From: Ktedonosporobacter rubrisoli
Lineage (GTDB): Bacteria; Chloroflexota; Ktedonobacteria; Ktedonobacterales; Ktedonobacteraceae
Direction of reading: 5' to 3'
Length of the DNA stretch: 64,000 bases
NCBI RefSeq assembly: GCF_004208415.1
Contig: NZ_CP035758.1
Span: 11,276,618-11,340,617, forward strand
The number at the start of each line of letters is the position of its first letter. The stretch's first letter is position 1. Below, piece after piece: positions 54,873-63,946 of this stretch. Below the pieces are notes generated by a model that worked only from the letters and a program-made list of their open reading frames with translations, was not told the DNA's origin and did no database searches. A program made the translations under genes and the position numbers.

Positions 54873-56138
54873 GACACCACTTGCCGGAAACGATCCTGCC
54901 GAACCCTTCAATCAACACGCAGACTGCGGCACTGCCACGGCGTGCTGCAGGCCTTCAGGGGAAAAAGCTGGCTCTGATCGCTCTCGTCGGGGTGATTGTG
55001 CTTGTGCTGGTTGTGGTACTGCTGCTGTTGCTCCTGGCAGCCCCGCCAACCACGCTCACGGGTTCACCGCATCAGCCCGTCGCCGCCACCTCGGTCGGGA
55101 CGATCTACTTTAGTAATAGCGGCCAACTGGACCCGCTTGGCACCCAGGACTCAACGATGTGGTCACAATCGACCTGCACCACCTGAGAGCAGTGCCAGCG
55201 GGCAAGGCAGATTACGCCTGGCTTCTGCCCGATAAGACAGACGATCAGACACAGCCGGTTCTCCTGGGCACGCTCTCGGTGAGAGGGGACGCGGCCCATT
55301 TGTGACCTATACCAGCCCCAATCACACGGACCTTCTCGCCCAGTACAGCCGTTTTCTGGTGGCCGAGGAAGACGCTGCCAATCGCCCGATCACGCCCGCT
55401 CTCGACTCGACAACCTGGCGCTACCTCGGAGAGATTTCCAGCACGCCCACACCAGGGGATGAGAACCATTATAGCCTACTCTCACACCTGCGGCACTTGC
55501 TGGCAAAAGACCCTGAACTGCAACAGATCGGCCTCTCCGGGGGCCTTGACCTCTGGCTCTACCGCAATACTGGGAAGCTCCTGGAGTGGTCGAGCGCGGC
55601 GAGGGATGACTGGGCGTCAGGGAACAATACGGACCTGCTGCGCCGGCAGGTGATTCGTGTCCTCGACTACCTCGATGGCACAGCCTACGTCGGACACGAT
55701 ACCCCCGCCGGTACACCGATCCTGGTCGATCCGAAGGCAGGGCGCGTCGGCATCCTTGAGGTGGACCCCAACCAGGCTCTCCCTAGTTATCTTTCCCATA
55801 TCAGCCTGCACTTGACTGGCCTGGTCAACTCTCTGGGGCATACCACTTTCCAGCAGCAGATCGCGACGAAAGTGGACAAGGAGGTGCAGGCCGTCACGGT
55901 CTTGATGCAGCACATCCGCCAGGACGCGATCCAACTCGTCAAAATGAGCAACACTGAGCTACAACAGACGAAGGACCTGTCGTTGTTGAATGATATGGTC
56001 ACCAACACGAACACGGCCTACGTCGGGCAGCAAGATCCAACGACCGGCCAGGCGCAGGGGGGAGTGACCTGGATACATGGTCAACTCCAGCTCCTTGCCG
56101 TAGTCCCCATCAATACAGCCTCACCTGGGCAGCAATGA
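54829..56138 (+). pseudogene. Membrane protein with extracellular anti-sigma-like domain, several frameshifts
   Basis: Reads in pieces: M-S-G-P-I-G-P-E-N-W-F with AAGGGA upstream; a strongly hydrophobic helix L-A-L-I-A-L-V-G-V-I-V-L in the next frame; after about 55,147 (one G short) D-V-V-T-I-D-L-H-H-L and Y-A-W-L-L-P-D-K; after about 55,302 (one G short) the 278-codon frame with L-G-E-I-S, L-S-H-L-R-H-L-L and V-L-D-Y-L-D-G. The Y-A-W-L-L segment resembles the extracellular part of anti-sigma-K-type proteins. Joined, about 430 residues with one membrane span. Function unknown. Confidence 0.6.
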
Positions 56139-56288
56139 TCAACGCTGCACGACATGGACCCGGACGTAAGAGATGGGGAGCACCGCACATGTAGGCGGCT
56201 TCCCGCTTTTCTTTTGTGCCAGAGGCCGCAGAGAGGTACGCGCTCCTGTGTTGAAAGAGCTACGTGTGGGAGGGTCAGCAGCGCCCTC

Positions 56289-56600
56289 CTACGCCGACTG
56301 GAGCAGGGCACCCGCCGGACGGCACGCTGAGTGCAAACGATAGCGCCGGCGCGATCCTGCCGCCTGGATAATATAGCCCTGCTTTTCCAGGGCGTGTACC
56401 AGATGAAGCACTTGGCTGTAGGACCACCCAGTTGCCCGCTGGAGGGCACGTATGTCCATGCCTGCGTCCTGTGGAAAGGGGGCTAGGTAGGCCAGCAGAG
56501 CGCGCGAGCGTCTCCCTCGTAGGCAAGATCGCCCTCTTGAGGGGAACGGGATAAGACCCGACTCCCGAAGCCCACGGATTGCGCAACGAGATTGTTGAAG
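56289..56600 (-). pseudogene. Winged-helix-like C-terminal fragment
   Basis: About 90 codons ending at 56,289 encode a helical segment with D-I-R-A-L-Q-R-A-T-G-W-S-Y-S-Q-V-L-H-L-V and L-E-K-Q-G-Y-I, the look of a winged-helix DNA-binding domain followed by R-R-R-Y-R-L-H. No start region of its own; it is fused in frame to transposase shadow. A relic of an unidentified gene. Confidence 0.4.
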
Positions 56601-56613
56601 AGCTAATCCTTGA

Positions 56614-58003
56614 TCACATGAGCAAAAACCATGCGACCCTGGGTGTGGAGTGTGTGAGAGGTAGCTGATTTTTGACCTCATACACAGCGGGAGCAAACTC
56701 GGTGGTGCGAACTGGATCAGGATGAAGCAGATGTCCCAGTTCCAGGCGGGCATTCCAGGTCCATTGACTGACGATTTGCCGTGCCTCCTGTCCGGCAGGC
56801 GAATGGCTGCACCAGCGATCCGGGTCGATCTCCTGGTCTTCATCGGTTCAAAAGCACCACGAAGCAGATACAGTGCGACAACATCGGAGGCAGTGAAGCC
56901 GTCTTGTGGCAGATGGGTGAAAAAGAGTTCGTAGACTACGCCCTTACGGGTCTGACCGATGCGGCTCTTTTTAGAGGTAGTCGGGTGGGTCGCCACCACG
57001 ATGCGACAGCGGGAGCCTGTCTTCCCCACAGGAACATCGGGACAGTCGTAGAGTGTGCGCACCAGGGAGCTTTCCGGCAGACTAAAGGAGGCATCAGGGG
57101 CAGGTGGAGCCGCGCCTGGACGGTTGGGTGATCCACCACCGTATAGTCTTTGCCCCGCATCACAAAGCAGAGTCCAGCCAGATCTGCAATGACGGCTCCC
57201 GTGCCATAAAGTCCATCTAATCGCAGCAGAGCACGTGTTTGAGGCTGATCATGTGCAGCGAGATAGCAACGGATGACGCCGAGCGCATGCTCCAGTTCTT
57301 TTCGGTACTCTCCGTTGCCTCTGTTTCCAAAACTGCCGAGCCACTGAGAGGTATGGGCTTGCGAGATGGTGGTGCGGGTACGAACCACCTCTCCACGCTT
57401 GCGTCCCGTGTAGCCAGCAGCACAAACCTCATCCAGGCGACGCTGGGCAGGAGGCAGGTTCTCCCCCTTCGGCAAAGCGCGTTGCCGGGCCGCCTCTCGG
57501 GTGCCATCGATATCGAAGACTTTCCACTGTTTGTCTGCTCGATCCAGCTGCTCGCCTCTTTGCCGCTCTTTAGTGAGCGGGCGAGCCAGCAGATCGTCGA
57601 GAAAGAGGGCACGCAGGGCTTCGACCGGCTCCATGGTCAGAGCCGCCAAAAAGCGCGAGAGCGTCGAGCGGGCTGGTAACTGGTAGCGGTCAAACAAGGC
57701 CATGAACGGGACCGCAAAGGGTTGCAGTCTTTCGTAGAAAGTTTCCAGGGTGCGTTCACCACTGATGGCGTACCCGAAGAGGACTGCCAGAAAGTCGATC
57801 ACCTCATAGTGCCCGATGCGCTGCCGCACACAGCGCGCCCGCTCACAGATCTTGGTCAGGACACTCTGCTTGCGAAGATGCTCGACGATCATGGTGACTT
57901 CCCCAAACCACGATGGAGTTGAAGGAACCGATTGGGGTGAAGTCTCAATGGTAAGTGGAGAAAACGTCTGACTTTCCATCATTCCTCTTGCCTTTCGAGC
58001 CAC
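56614..58003 (-). pseudogene. DDE-type transposase, two frameshifts
   Basis: N-terminal frame: W-F-G-E-V-T-M-I-V-E, then V-F-D-I-D-G-T-R-E-A with an early catalytic Asp and L-R-L-D-G-L-Y-G-T-G-A-V-I-A-D-L with the second. It shifts near 57,110 into V-R-T-L-Y-D-C-P-D-V-P and shifts again near 56,850 into D-E-D-Q-E-I-D-P-D-R-W-C and Q-W-T-W-N-A-R-L-E-L-G-H, ending at TGA 56,614. Each shift is one base. No terminal inverted repeats found. IS family not assigned. Confidence 0.65.
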
Positions 58004-58093
58004 CTCCGGAATGGTGTCGTTCCGAAAGGGGTGCCTGAGGACCGTCCTTCCTGCCCATCCGTTCGTCTCCAGGGATGATGCTCTGCTCGTCCA

Positions 58094-58906
58094 TCAGTCC
58101 TTGCTCACATGCATATCTGTCCATCCGATCTGCTGGAGGAACGCTCCGACCAATTGATCAAAACACTCGCGCTGGCACAGATTGGTGGGATCGAAGGAAT
58201 GGGGGATGATCTCTAAGTGCGCTCCTGCAATTGCCTGAGTGAAGGTGCGCATGTATTCGACCAGCAGCGGTTCATGATCTCCGACAATACCAAGCGTTGG
58301 ACAGCGGGCCAGCTTCAGTTCCGGGGTATAGTGAATCCAGTTGATCGCATAACGGAGCTTCATCGTTTCATAGCGCCGCATGGCAAACAGACCTTGCAGC
58401 AAATACTGCTGAGCCAGCGGCCAGGGAGCATATTCATGCGCGATCACAGGGGCAAGCATCCTCCCAGGTAACAGCCAGAACGGTGCGCCAAGATTGACGC
58501 CGATCACCAGTCCGAGTTCTTTGATCGTGCGAGGACGAGTGCTACTAAAGGAGTCGACCACGATCAGACCCGCGCACCGTTGCGGGTACTCCAGCACAAA
58601 CCGCTGGGCAAACACGCCACCGTAGCTGACACCACACAGGACGACTTGCTCGATCCCAAGCTGGTTCAGCAGCGCCATCAGGTCAGCCGTTTGGCGTTGG
58701 AGAAGACGACGCCATCCTCTCAGTTTTCCTGAATGCCCTGCTCCTCGCACGTCAATGGTAATCACCCGGTGTGTGCGGCTGAAGGTTTCGACCTGCGGGG
58801 TCCACATCGTATGGGTCAGACCTAACCCATGAATAAAGACCAGAGGGCGACCGGTCCCATGCTCTTCATAATAGATCGCTGTCTGGTTTACCTGGACAAT
58901 TGGCAT
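58094..58906 (-). CDS. Alpha/beta hydrolase
   Basis: A 270-residue alpha/beta hydrolase with F-I-H-G-L-G-L (oxyanion region), nucleophile Ser in C-G-V-S-Y-G-G, Asp in V-G-D-H-E-P, and a late His in I-P-H-S-F-D-P. The family covers esterases, lipases and lactonases; substrate not readable. It follows a TetR regulator on the same strand by 86 bp, so it is likely under its control. Frame intact, in contrast to most of this end of the window. Confidence 0.82.
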   Translation of the reverse strand: MPIVQVNQTAIYYEEHGTGRPLVFIHGLGLTHTMWTPQVETFSRTHRVITIDVRGAGHSGKLRGWRRLLQRQTADLMALLNQLGIEQVVLCGVSYGGVFAQRFVLEYPQRCAGLIVVDSFSSTRPRTIKELGLVIGVNLGAPFWLLPGRMLAPVIAHEYAPWPLAQQYLLQGLFAMRRYETMKLRYAINWIHYTPELKLARCPTLGIVGDHEPLLVEYMRTFTQAIAGAHLEIIPHSFDPTNLCQRECFDQLVGAFLQQIGWTDMHVSKD

Positions 58907-58992
58907 CGTTTCTTTCTCCTTTGAGGAGGAATCTTCTGGGAGCAGAGCCTGCTCTTGTTTGGCGTTCGCTCTCGATGAAAGGCACCCGATGG

Positions 58993-59682
58993 CTAGGTTC
59001 CTTCCTGGGAAGAATCAACCAGAATGGCGTGAACCATCAGACGTACCAGTTGCTCTCGTGTGTGCACCAGCGCTTCAGGAGAAGACCAATCCTCCCCAGG
59101 AAAGATGTGCTGATACAGTGGAAGAGCCGTTAAAGAGTGCTGACACAGGCTCAAGAGCAGTGTCAGCACGACGTGCGGATCGAGATCGGAGCGCATGATC
59201 CCGGCCTCCTGTGCCTGACAGAACCAGAGTCTGATCTGCTCATATTCCTTTCCCTGGCTCTCCCGACGGGCGAGGATCTGGGTAAGCGTTTGCCATCTAC
59301 TGGCCGCTTCCCAGGCAAAGAGGCGGAGCAGATGCGGATGTGCCAGCAGGGAGTCAAAAGCCGTTCGAATGCCTGTCTCGATCAGCGCTGCGAAGTTCTC
59401 GGCATCACGCCCAACGGCCTCATCAGTGAAAAAAGGGGCAAAGGTCTGTGCTTGCACGATTTCTGCTTGCTCTCGTATGCGCTGAAGGATGGCCACGTAG
59501 AGGCCCAATTTATCCCCAAAGTAATGAAAGATCAGACTCTTGGTATATCCTGATGCACTGGCAATCATCTCCATCCGCGCTCCATCAAAACCGTGACTGG
59601 CGAACACCTCTTCCGCTGCATTGAGGATCGCCGCACGCGCAAAGGCGGCATCATACGCACGCATGTTTCGAGCTTCCGACAT
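58993..59682 (-). CDS. TetR/AcrR-family regulator
   Basis: A 229-residue TetR regulator: A-A-I-L-N-A-A-E-E-V-F-A-S-H-G-F, then M-I-A-S-A-S-G-Y-T-K-S-L-I-F-H-Y-F in the helix-turn-helix. Ribosome site AAGGGAAA. Upstream are repeated TTTGA-CAT-TAG half sites that fit autoregulation. Its likely target is the hydrolase gene downstream. Confidence 0.85.
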   Translation of the reverse strand: MSEARNMRAYDAAFARAAILNAAEEVFASHGFDGARMEMIASASGYTKSLIFHYFGDKLGLYVAILQRIREQAEIVQAQTFAPFFTDEAVGRDAENFAALIETGIRTAFDSLLAHPHLLRLFAWEAASRWQTLTQILARRESQGKEYEQIRLWFCQAQEAGIMRSDLDPHVVLTLLLSLCQHSLTALPLYQHIFPGEDWSSPEALVHTREQLVRLMVHAILVDSSQEGT

Positions 59683-59700
59683 GACAACACTTTCCCTTCA

Positions 59701-59752
59701 TTTGATCATCTAGTTTATTTGACCATATAGTCTAATTAAACCGTATGGTCAA
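59701..59752. promoter_or_regulatory. TetR operator-like half sites
   Basis: TTTGATCATCTAG (59,701-59,713) and TTTGACCATATAG (59,718-59,730) are direct repeats 17 bp apart. TTGACCATA (59,719-59,727) also pairs with TATGGTCAA (59,744-59,752) as a perfect 9-bp inverted repeat. All lie directly upstream of the TetR start. Confidence 0.55.
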
Positions 59753-59818
59753 TTATAGCGTTGGTATCCTAAAGATGTCAAGTCGAAGCTGAAAGAAAAT
59801 GGAGAGAGGTGTCTCAGA

Positions 59819-60857
59819 TCATGATCCAGTCACTTTCCAGTTCTCAAAAGGAACCCTTGTTATCTGAATACCTCGTCGGCAATCTCGTTGCGCAACCCGT
59901 GGGCGAAGAGGGGTGATCTCTTCGCTGGAACCTTCTGCCTGATTGGACGCCTCGCTCCGCTCTTTCCCCAACAGAAGGGGCAGCGCAGCGACACTCGCCA
60001 GGAAACCACACAGCAGCCAGAATCTGGGCGCGTTCCAAGAAAACGCCAGGGTGCCGAGATGCGCTCCTATCGTCTGCGCAATACTCCAGGTCAGATCCCA
60101 GGCACCCCGGTAGCGACCGCGTAGATGCGCTGGCGCGAGGTCGGCAACGTAGGCGCAGGACCACCGGGATCAGGATCGTGCCGATACCGGCGTAGGCAAA
60201 CACGGCCAGATCGGTTGGGACCAGAGCGTGTAGGCTCCGCCAATACCCAAAACATAAAGCGGCCAGCGTCGCGACGGCGGCCATCGCCAGAAATTGCACA
60301 CCCAGGACCGGCCAGACCAGTTCAGGGTGCCTCCGTTGCCCACCTACCAGCAGATGTTCGACAAGAAAGATATAGACCGTGAGGCCGCTCTGCCAATCTG
60401 TAGCAGCGTTTTTCCACACGAGCATGGCCCCGATCAGGAAGCAGAGGCAGGCCAGCTACCCCGCACGGGACACATGCTGTCGAAGCACGAATACAGCGAT
60501 TAAGGTCGCAATACAGCCGTTCAGGCAGGTAAACACGGTTGTCTGCGTAATCCCGCCTCCTCTGAGCGCGAGGGCAATACAGAGAAAGCCGGACGAGAGG
60601 CAAGCGCCCAAGAGCATTGCCCGTGCTACGACGGCACGGTCCACAAGGCGACGCTTCCAGAGCACCAGCCAGAGCGCGAACGGGACCAGTAGGAGCATTT
60701 GCAGGCAGGTGAAAACAATGGGATCTATGCGACCGAGTACCCCTTGTGCCACAATGGAAAAGGACGCGTAGAGTGCATTCACCAGGAAAAGGACCCCAAA
60801 GGCAAGGAGCCGCAAGCCCCAGAGCGGTATAGTGATGGAGCGAAGCACAGAAGCCAT
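59819..60857 (-). pseudogene. Chimeric transporter remnant: EamA-like front, MFS-like end
   Basis: The 5' part is a DMT/EamA-type permease with hydrophobic helices (G-V-L-F-L-V-N-A-L-Y-A, then C-L-Q-M-L-L-L-V-P). An in-frame TAG at 60,456 follows H-V-S-R-A-G, after which the same frame continues L-A-C-L-C-F-L-I-G-A. At about 60,160 the frame shifts by one base into A-Y-V-A-D-L-A-P-A-H-L-R-G-R-Y, a motif typical of MFS carriers, then L-T-W-S-I-A-Q-T-I-G. So the gene is broken twice and seems to join two transporter types. Confidence 0.55.
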
Positions 60858-60941
60858 ACATCCTCCAATGTCTCATCAGATGCAGATGCGGCGGAGTCGG
60901 CACCGCCGGCGCATTCCACTAGGCGAGACTCGCGCACCACA

Positions 60942-61166
60942 TCATATGCCGTCGATCACTTCGAGCAAACAGACACCGAGCGTCACAGCGCTCCAGCAGA
61001 GGAGGCGCACGGCCAGGAAGATCAGCAGTGTCAGTATGAGCACATGAAAATGACTGGGATTTCCCCAAACGAGCAGCCCAGCGAGCGTCACAACAACAGC
61101 CAGCGAGGGAAAGATCCCCAGTTCAGGACACACAAAGCCGAGAAGGCGTTTGATCCACGACCGCAA
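60942..61166 (-). other. Hydrophobic ORF, unassigned
   Basis: A 74-codon frame with two strong hydrophobic stretches (L-A-V-V-V-T-L-A-G-L-L-V and V-L-I-L-T-L-L-I-F-L-A-V). It sits between the transporter remnant and the WD40 remnant and may be part of either. No ribosome site. Confidence 0.3.
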
Positions 61167-61179
61167 AGAGCTAGCGCCA

Positions 61180-61590
61180 GTCCCCGAGAAAGAATCCTTC
61201 GGAGCTTGCCGAGGTCATCTGGCACTGCGCCCCGTTCCAGAGGCGGATCACGCCATCCTCCCCTCCGACCGCGAGCAGCGTCCCAGCGGGGGCGAACGCA
61301 ATCGCTCTCATGGGCAGGTGCGCATCCCAGTAAAACGGATGTACCTCCTGGCCCGTCGATGCCAGCTACGCGTGCACCGCTCCCTCTTGAGAGACGGAGG
61401 CCACCATCTGCCCATCAGCCGCAAAAGAGAACGCATTGACGGCGGTATCATGCTTGGTAAAGACTGTTTGTGCCTGATAATGCGCCGTTTCCCAGATGAT
61501 GACCGCTGGTCGGCAGCGCTGGAAACTACCTGATTCATCCCGTTAGCGGGCCAAGACAGACCGGTCACCGGCGCTGTGTCGAGCGGGCCA
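61180..61590 (-). pseudogene. WD40-repeat fragment
   Basis: Minus-strand pieces in two frames give about three WD40 blades: V-T-G-L-S-W-P, then V-I-I-W-E-T-A, V-N-A-F-S-F-A-A-D-G-Q-M-V-A-S-V-S, and I-A-F-A-P-A-G-T-L-L-A-V-G-G-E-D-G-V-I-R-L-W. Stops and a frameshift interrupt it. Both ends are lost. Probably from a large WD40 kinase or NACHT-type protein. Confidence 0.55.
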
Positions 61591-61595
61591 GGACA

Positions 61596-62210
61596 GTGCA
61601 GGCAATCGACCTCGCCAACGAGATGCTTAAAGTAGCGGCAGAAATAGCGCGAGAAGAGGGTGTAACAAATTTGACGACACGGGTTATGAATGCTGAGCGG
61701 CTTGAACTGGACGATAGTGTGTTTGATGCCGTGATTTGTCGCTATGGCCTTATGCTTATACCCCATCTATCGCAAGCGTTGTCGGAGATATACCGCGTAC
61801 TCAAACCAGCCGGGCACCTTGCGGCTATTGTCTGGTCAACGCCAGAAAGCAATCCGATCTTTGGTATACCCTTTGTTATCCTGAAAAAGTATGTAGATAT
61901 GTCGGTATTGCCCTGGGCTGGCGAGTCCGGCCCCTTTTCCCTCGCCGCACCTGGCAAATTTGAAGGCGTTCTCAGAGCAGCAGGCTTCCGGGATGTTGGA
62001 GCGCAAACTATTCCTTTGCTTAATTGCTTTGCCTCTGTAGATGAAGTGTATGCCTCGTATAAGGGTGTTGTTGCCACTGTCTTACAACAGATGAACGAGA
62101 CTGATCGAGTGCAGCTAGAAGCTGATATTAAGCAAGCCCTGCGGCAATTTGAGGTATCGGATGGTGTAGAGCTACCCGGTCAAGCCTTATTGGGTTATGG
62201 CACGAAGTAA
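61596..62210 (+). pseudogene. SAM-dependent methyltransferase, 5'-truncated
   Basis: 204 codons of a class I methyltransferase (UbiE/Methyltransf_11 type). It begins at V-Q-A-I-D-L-A-N-E-M, which is the second strand; the SAM-binding motif I (D-x-G-C-G-x-G) that should precede it is missing. Later motifs are present: A-E-R-L-E-L and F-D-A-V-I-C-R, V-L-K-P-A-G-H-L-A. Upstream sequence is WD40 relic on the other strand, so the junction is near 61,590. Without motif I it should be inactive. Confidence 0.7.
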
Positions 62211-62363
62211 AAATTGATTAGATCCTGGACAGCTTGCAGGTGGCATCTGCAGGCTGGAGGTCGTGTCAAGTCAAATAAAAATGTTACCGAGAGAGAACAG
62301 CTTCCTCAAATGAGAATGGTACCAAGACCGACAGCTTTCTTTCTCAAAAACAAGCAGAACAAT

Positions 62364-63650
62364 TTAAGCGATCCTGGTCGCAGCCTGAGGAAGCTCCCAT
62401 AGGTAGGTCAGCAGCCGATACATCTCCTTGCGCAGGGTCAGAGGATTCGTTCGCTCAGAGAGTGCTTGCAAACAAGGCAGTTGTTCGTGATCGAGCGTAG
62501 CTGTGGCCCTCAAGCGCTGATAGGGCGTTTGTGCCTGATCCCAATGGCGAAGCACTTTCTCCTGCTGGCAGATCTCCTCCTGCAAATGCATCACAGACTG
62601 AAAGAAATTGGAAGATACCCATATTTTGTCATACAGTCCATTCGACTGCTTTGCGGATGGAGAGGACGAGGCATGGGCTTGCGCCATCCATGACGACTCA
62701 GTAAGCGAGAGATCGTGCTTTTGTGAACCTCATGTCCAATGTGTGCTTCAAAAGCACGCTTGATTTCGCCAGCAGTAGCGATTTCTCCACGCTCGGCTCG
62801 GCTAAAAAAGGGAGCTAAAAACGCTTGCTCTTCTTCAAGGCTCACGTACTGGTGGCGCCGACCTCCTTTCCCTGGCGTCTCCACCGCATCGATCCCCAGC
62901 CGATTGTAGGCGGAAATGACTTGGTGAACCATAGCAACACTGGTCCCAGTGTGTTTGGCAATATCGGCTGCTTCTCGTGGATCAACCAAGGCAGTATAGA
63001 TAATGAGCCAGCGTTGTCGGCACCACGGACGCGGGTCCAGTTTCAAGCGCGTTTTGATTTCTTCCTCAGAAAGGTGAGAAGCAGCTCGCGTGATCCTTGC
63101 CATGCGTTCCTCCTGAAATCTCTGTCATCACCTGCTCTCTCATTCTCTCATATTTGATCCTCAGAACGCAATTTGGTATCAGGCGTTTCCAAATGAATGG
63201 CTCCAAAATACTGTCGAACCAGCGTCTGATTCTTCTGTTCAACAAAGCGGGTATCATTTTTCTGGGAGGGACGGCTCCGGCTCAGTTTGAGACCAGTGAT
63301 GGCCTCGCCCCAGAAACGCACGAGATGGGAATTGAAGAATTCTGAGCCATTATCAGGGGCAATTCTTTGACCGCGAAAGGCAAGCGGTTCAAGATCTGAC
63401 GGAAGCAGGCTTCCATGGCTTGTTCGACCGCCAGGCCATAGGTGCGCCCTCGGCCTTTTACGCGCTTCTTGCGTTCGCGTGTGGGAGCATGCAACAGCCT
63501 GAGCAGGCTTTTTCGATGCAAACCGGTGACCTGTTCCATCTCGGTGAGCATGCGACTTTGTTCGCTTCTCTCCGCCTTCGCGTACAGCGGCTTCATTTTC
63601 TTGAGGTATTTGCGGCGTTCTGTCACGGTCATCTCATCTTCTGTCGGCAT
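62364..63650 (-). pseudogene. Integrase-core (rve) transposase, fragmented
   Basis: N-terminal part (63,650 down to about 63,400): E-R-R-K-Y-L-K-K-M-K-P-L-Y, V-T-G-L-H-R-K-S-L-L-R-L-L. The middle with the first catalytic Asp is lost. Then in another frame (about 63,375-63,155): A-P-D-N-G-S-E-F-F-N with the second Asp and N-D-T-R-F-V-E-Q-K-N with the Glu. After an IS630-type insertion, the C-terminus (62,650-62,364) reads L-Y-D-K-I-W and Y-D/W-D-Q-A-Q-T-P-Y-Q-R-L. Dead gene. Confidence 0.65.
62645..63103 (-). pseudogene. IS630-family transposase, N-terminal part
   Basis: About 155 codons: helix-turn-helix region with R-E-A-A-D-I-A-K-H-T-G-T-S-V-A-M-V-H and Y-N-R-L-G, then a second winged domain ending T-I-S-R-L-L-S-R-H-G-W-R-K-P-M-P-R-P. 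The DDE domain is gone; the sequence joins the C-terminus of the integrase-type transposase near 62,645. ATG start at 63,103 has AGGAGGAA upstream. Inserted into the older IS. Confidence 0.65.
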
Positions 63651-63777
63651 GCTCTTGCTCCCCTCGGTAACATTCTTATTTGAGGGAAGTGTACCTTGTT
63701 CAGTAACATTTTACCTGAGGGAATGCGAGGGCTTGATTTTTGGCAGGAAATAGTGTATACTTGATTGTGTTAGTTAC

Positions 63778-63807
63778 AAGAGAGCCATTGATTGGTTCTC
63801 TTTTTTT
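63778..63807 (+). terminator. Rho-independent terminator
   Basis: Stem AAGAGAGCCA / TGGTTCTCTT (one G-T pair), 5-nt loop, then seven T. No gene is recognised directly upstream on this strand, so it may belong to an IS-borne or lost transcript. Confidence 0.6.
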
Positions 63808-63868
63808 GTGCTCAAAGGCTTCATGCTCCTCCTCTCTCTTGCCCCGCTTTAGGAGCGCGGTCAGAGGG

Positions 63869-63946
63869 TTGTCCACAGTCGATCCACCGTCGAGGTGAGT
63901 TCTCCACACCTTTATCCCCATTTTTAGAGCGAAATTGGTGGATAAA
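63869..63946. promoter_or_regulatory. Three DnaA-box-like sites
   Basis: TTGTCCACA (63,869-63,877), TTCTCCACA (63,900-63,908) and, on the minus strand, TTATCCACC (63,938-63,946). Each differs from TTATCCACA by one or two bases. The rest of 63,724-64,000 holds no supported gene. Could be part of a replication origin or chance. Confidence 0.3.

Larger units (their letters stand above)
62271..63723 (-). mobile_element. Insertion sequence with doubled terminal repeats
   Basis: Left end: TCAAATAAAAATGTTACC (62,271-62,288) and a second related repeat at 62,302-62,323. Right end: GGTAACATTCTTATTTGA (63,666-63,683) and a second at 63,702-63,723. The left outer and right inner repeats are inverted copies matching at 17 of 18 positions. 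They bracket a broken integrase-type transposase on the minus strand, consistent with an IS of the ISNCY/IS481-like group. Element about 1.45 kb. Confidence 0.65.

Noticed and set aside
53193..56138. NRPS/PKS gene cluster
   Set aside because: Only a C-terminal scrap and a dead thioesterase are present; no adenylation, condensation, ketosynthase or carrier domain is in the window.
60699..61439. 246-codon plus-strand frame
   Set aside because: Low-complexity Ser/Arg/Pro/Glu translation over transporter and WD40 relics on the opposite strand.
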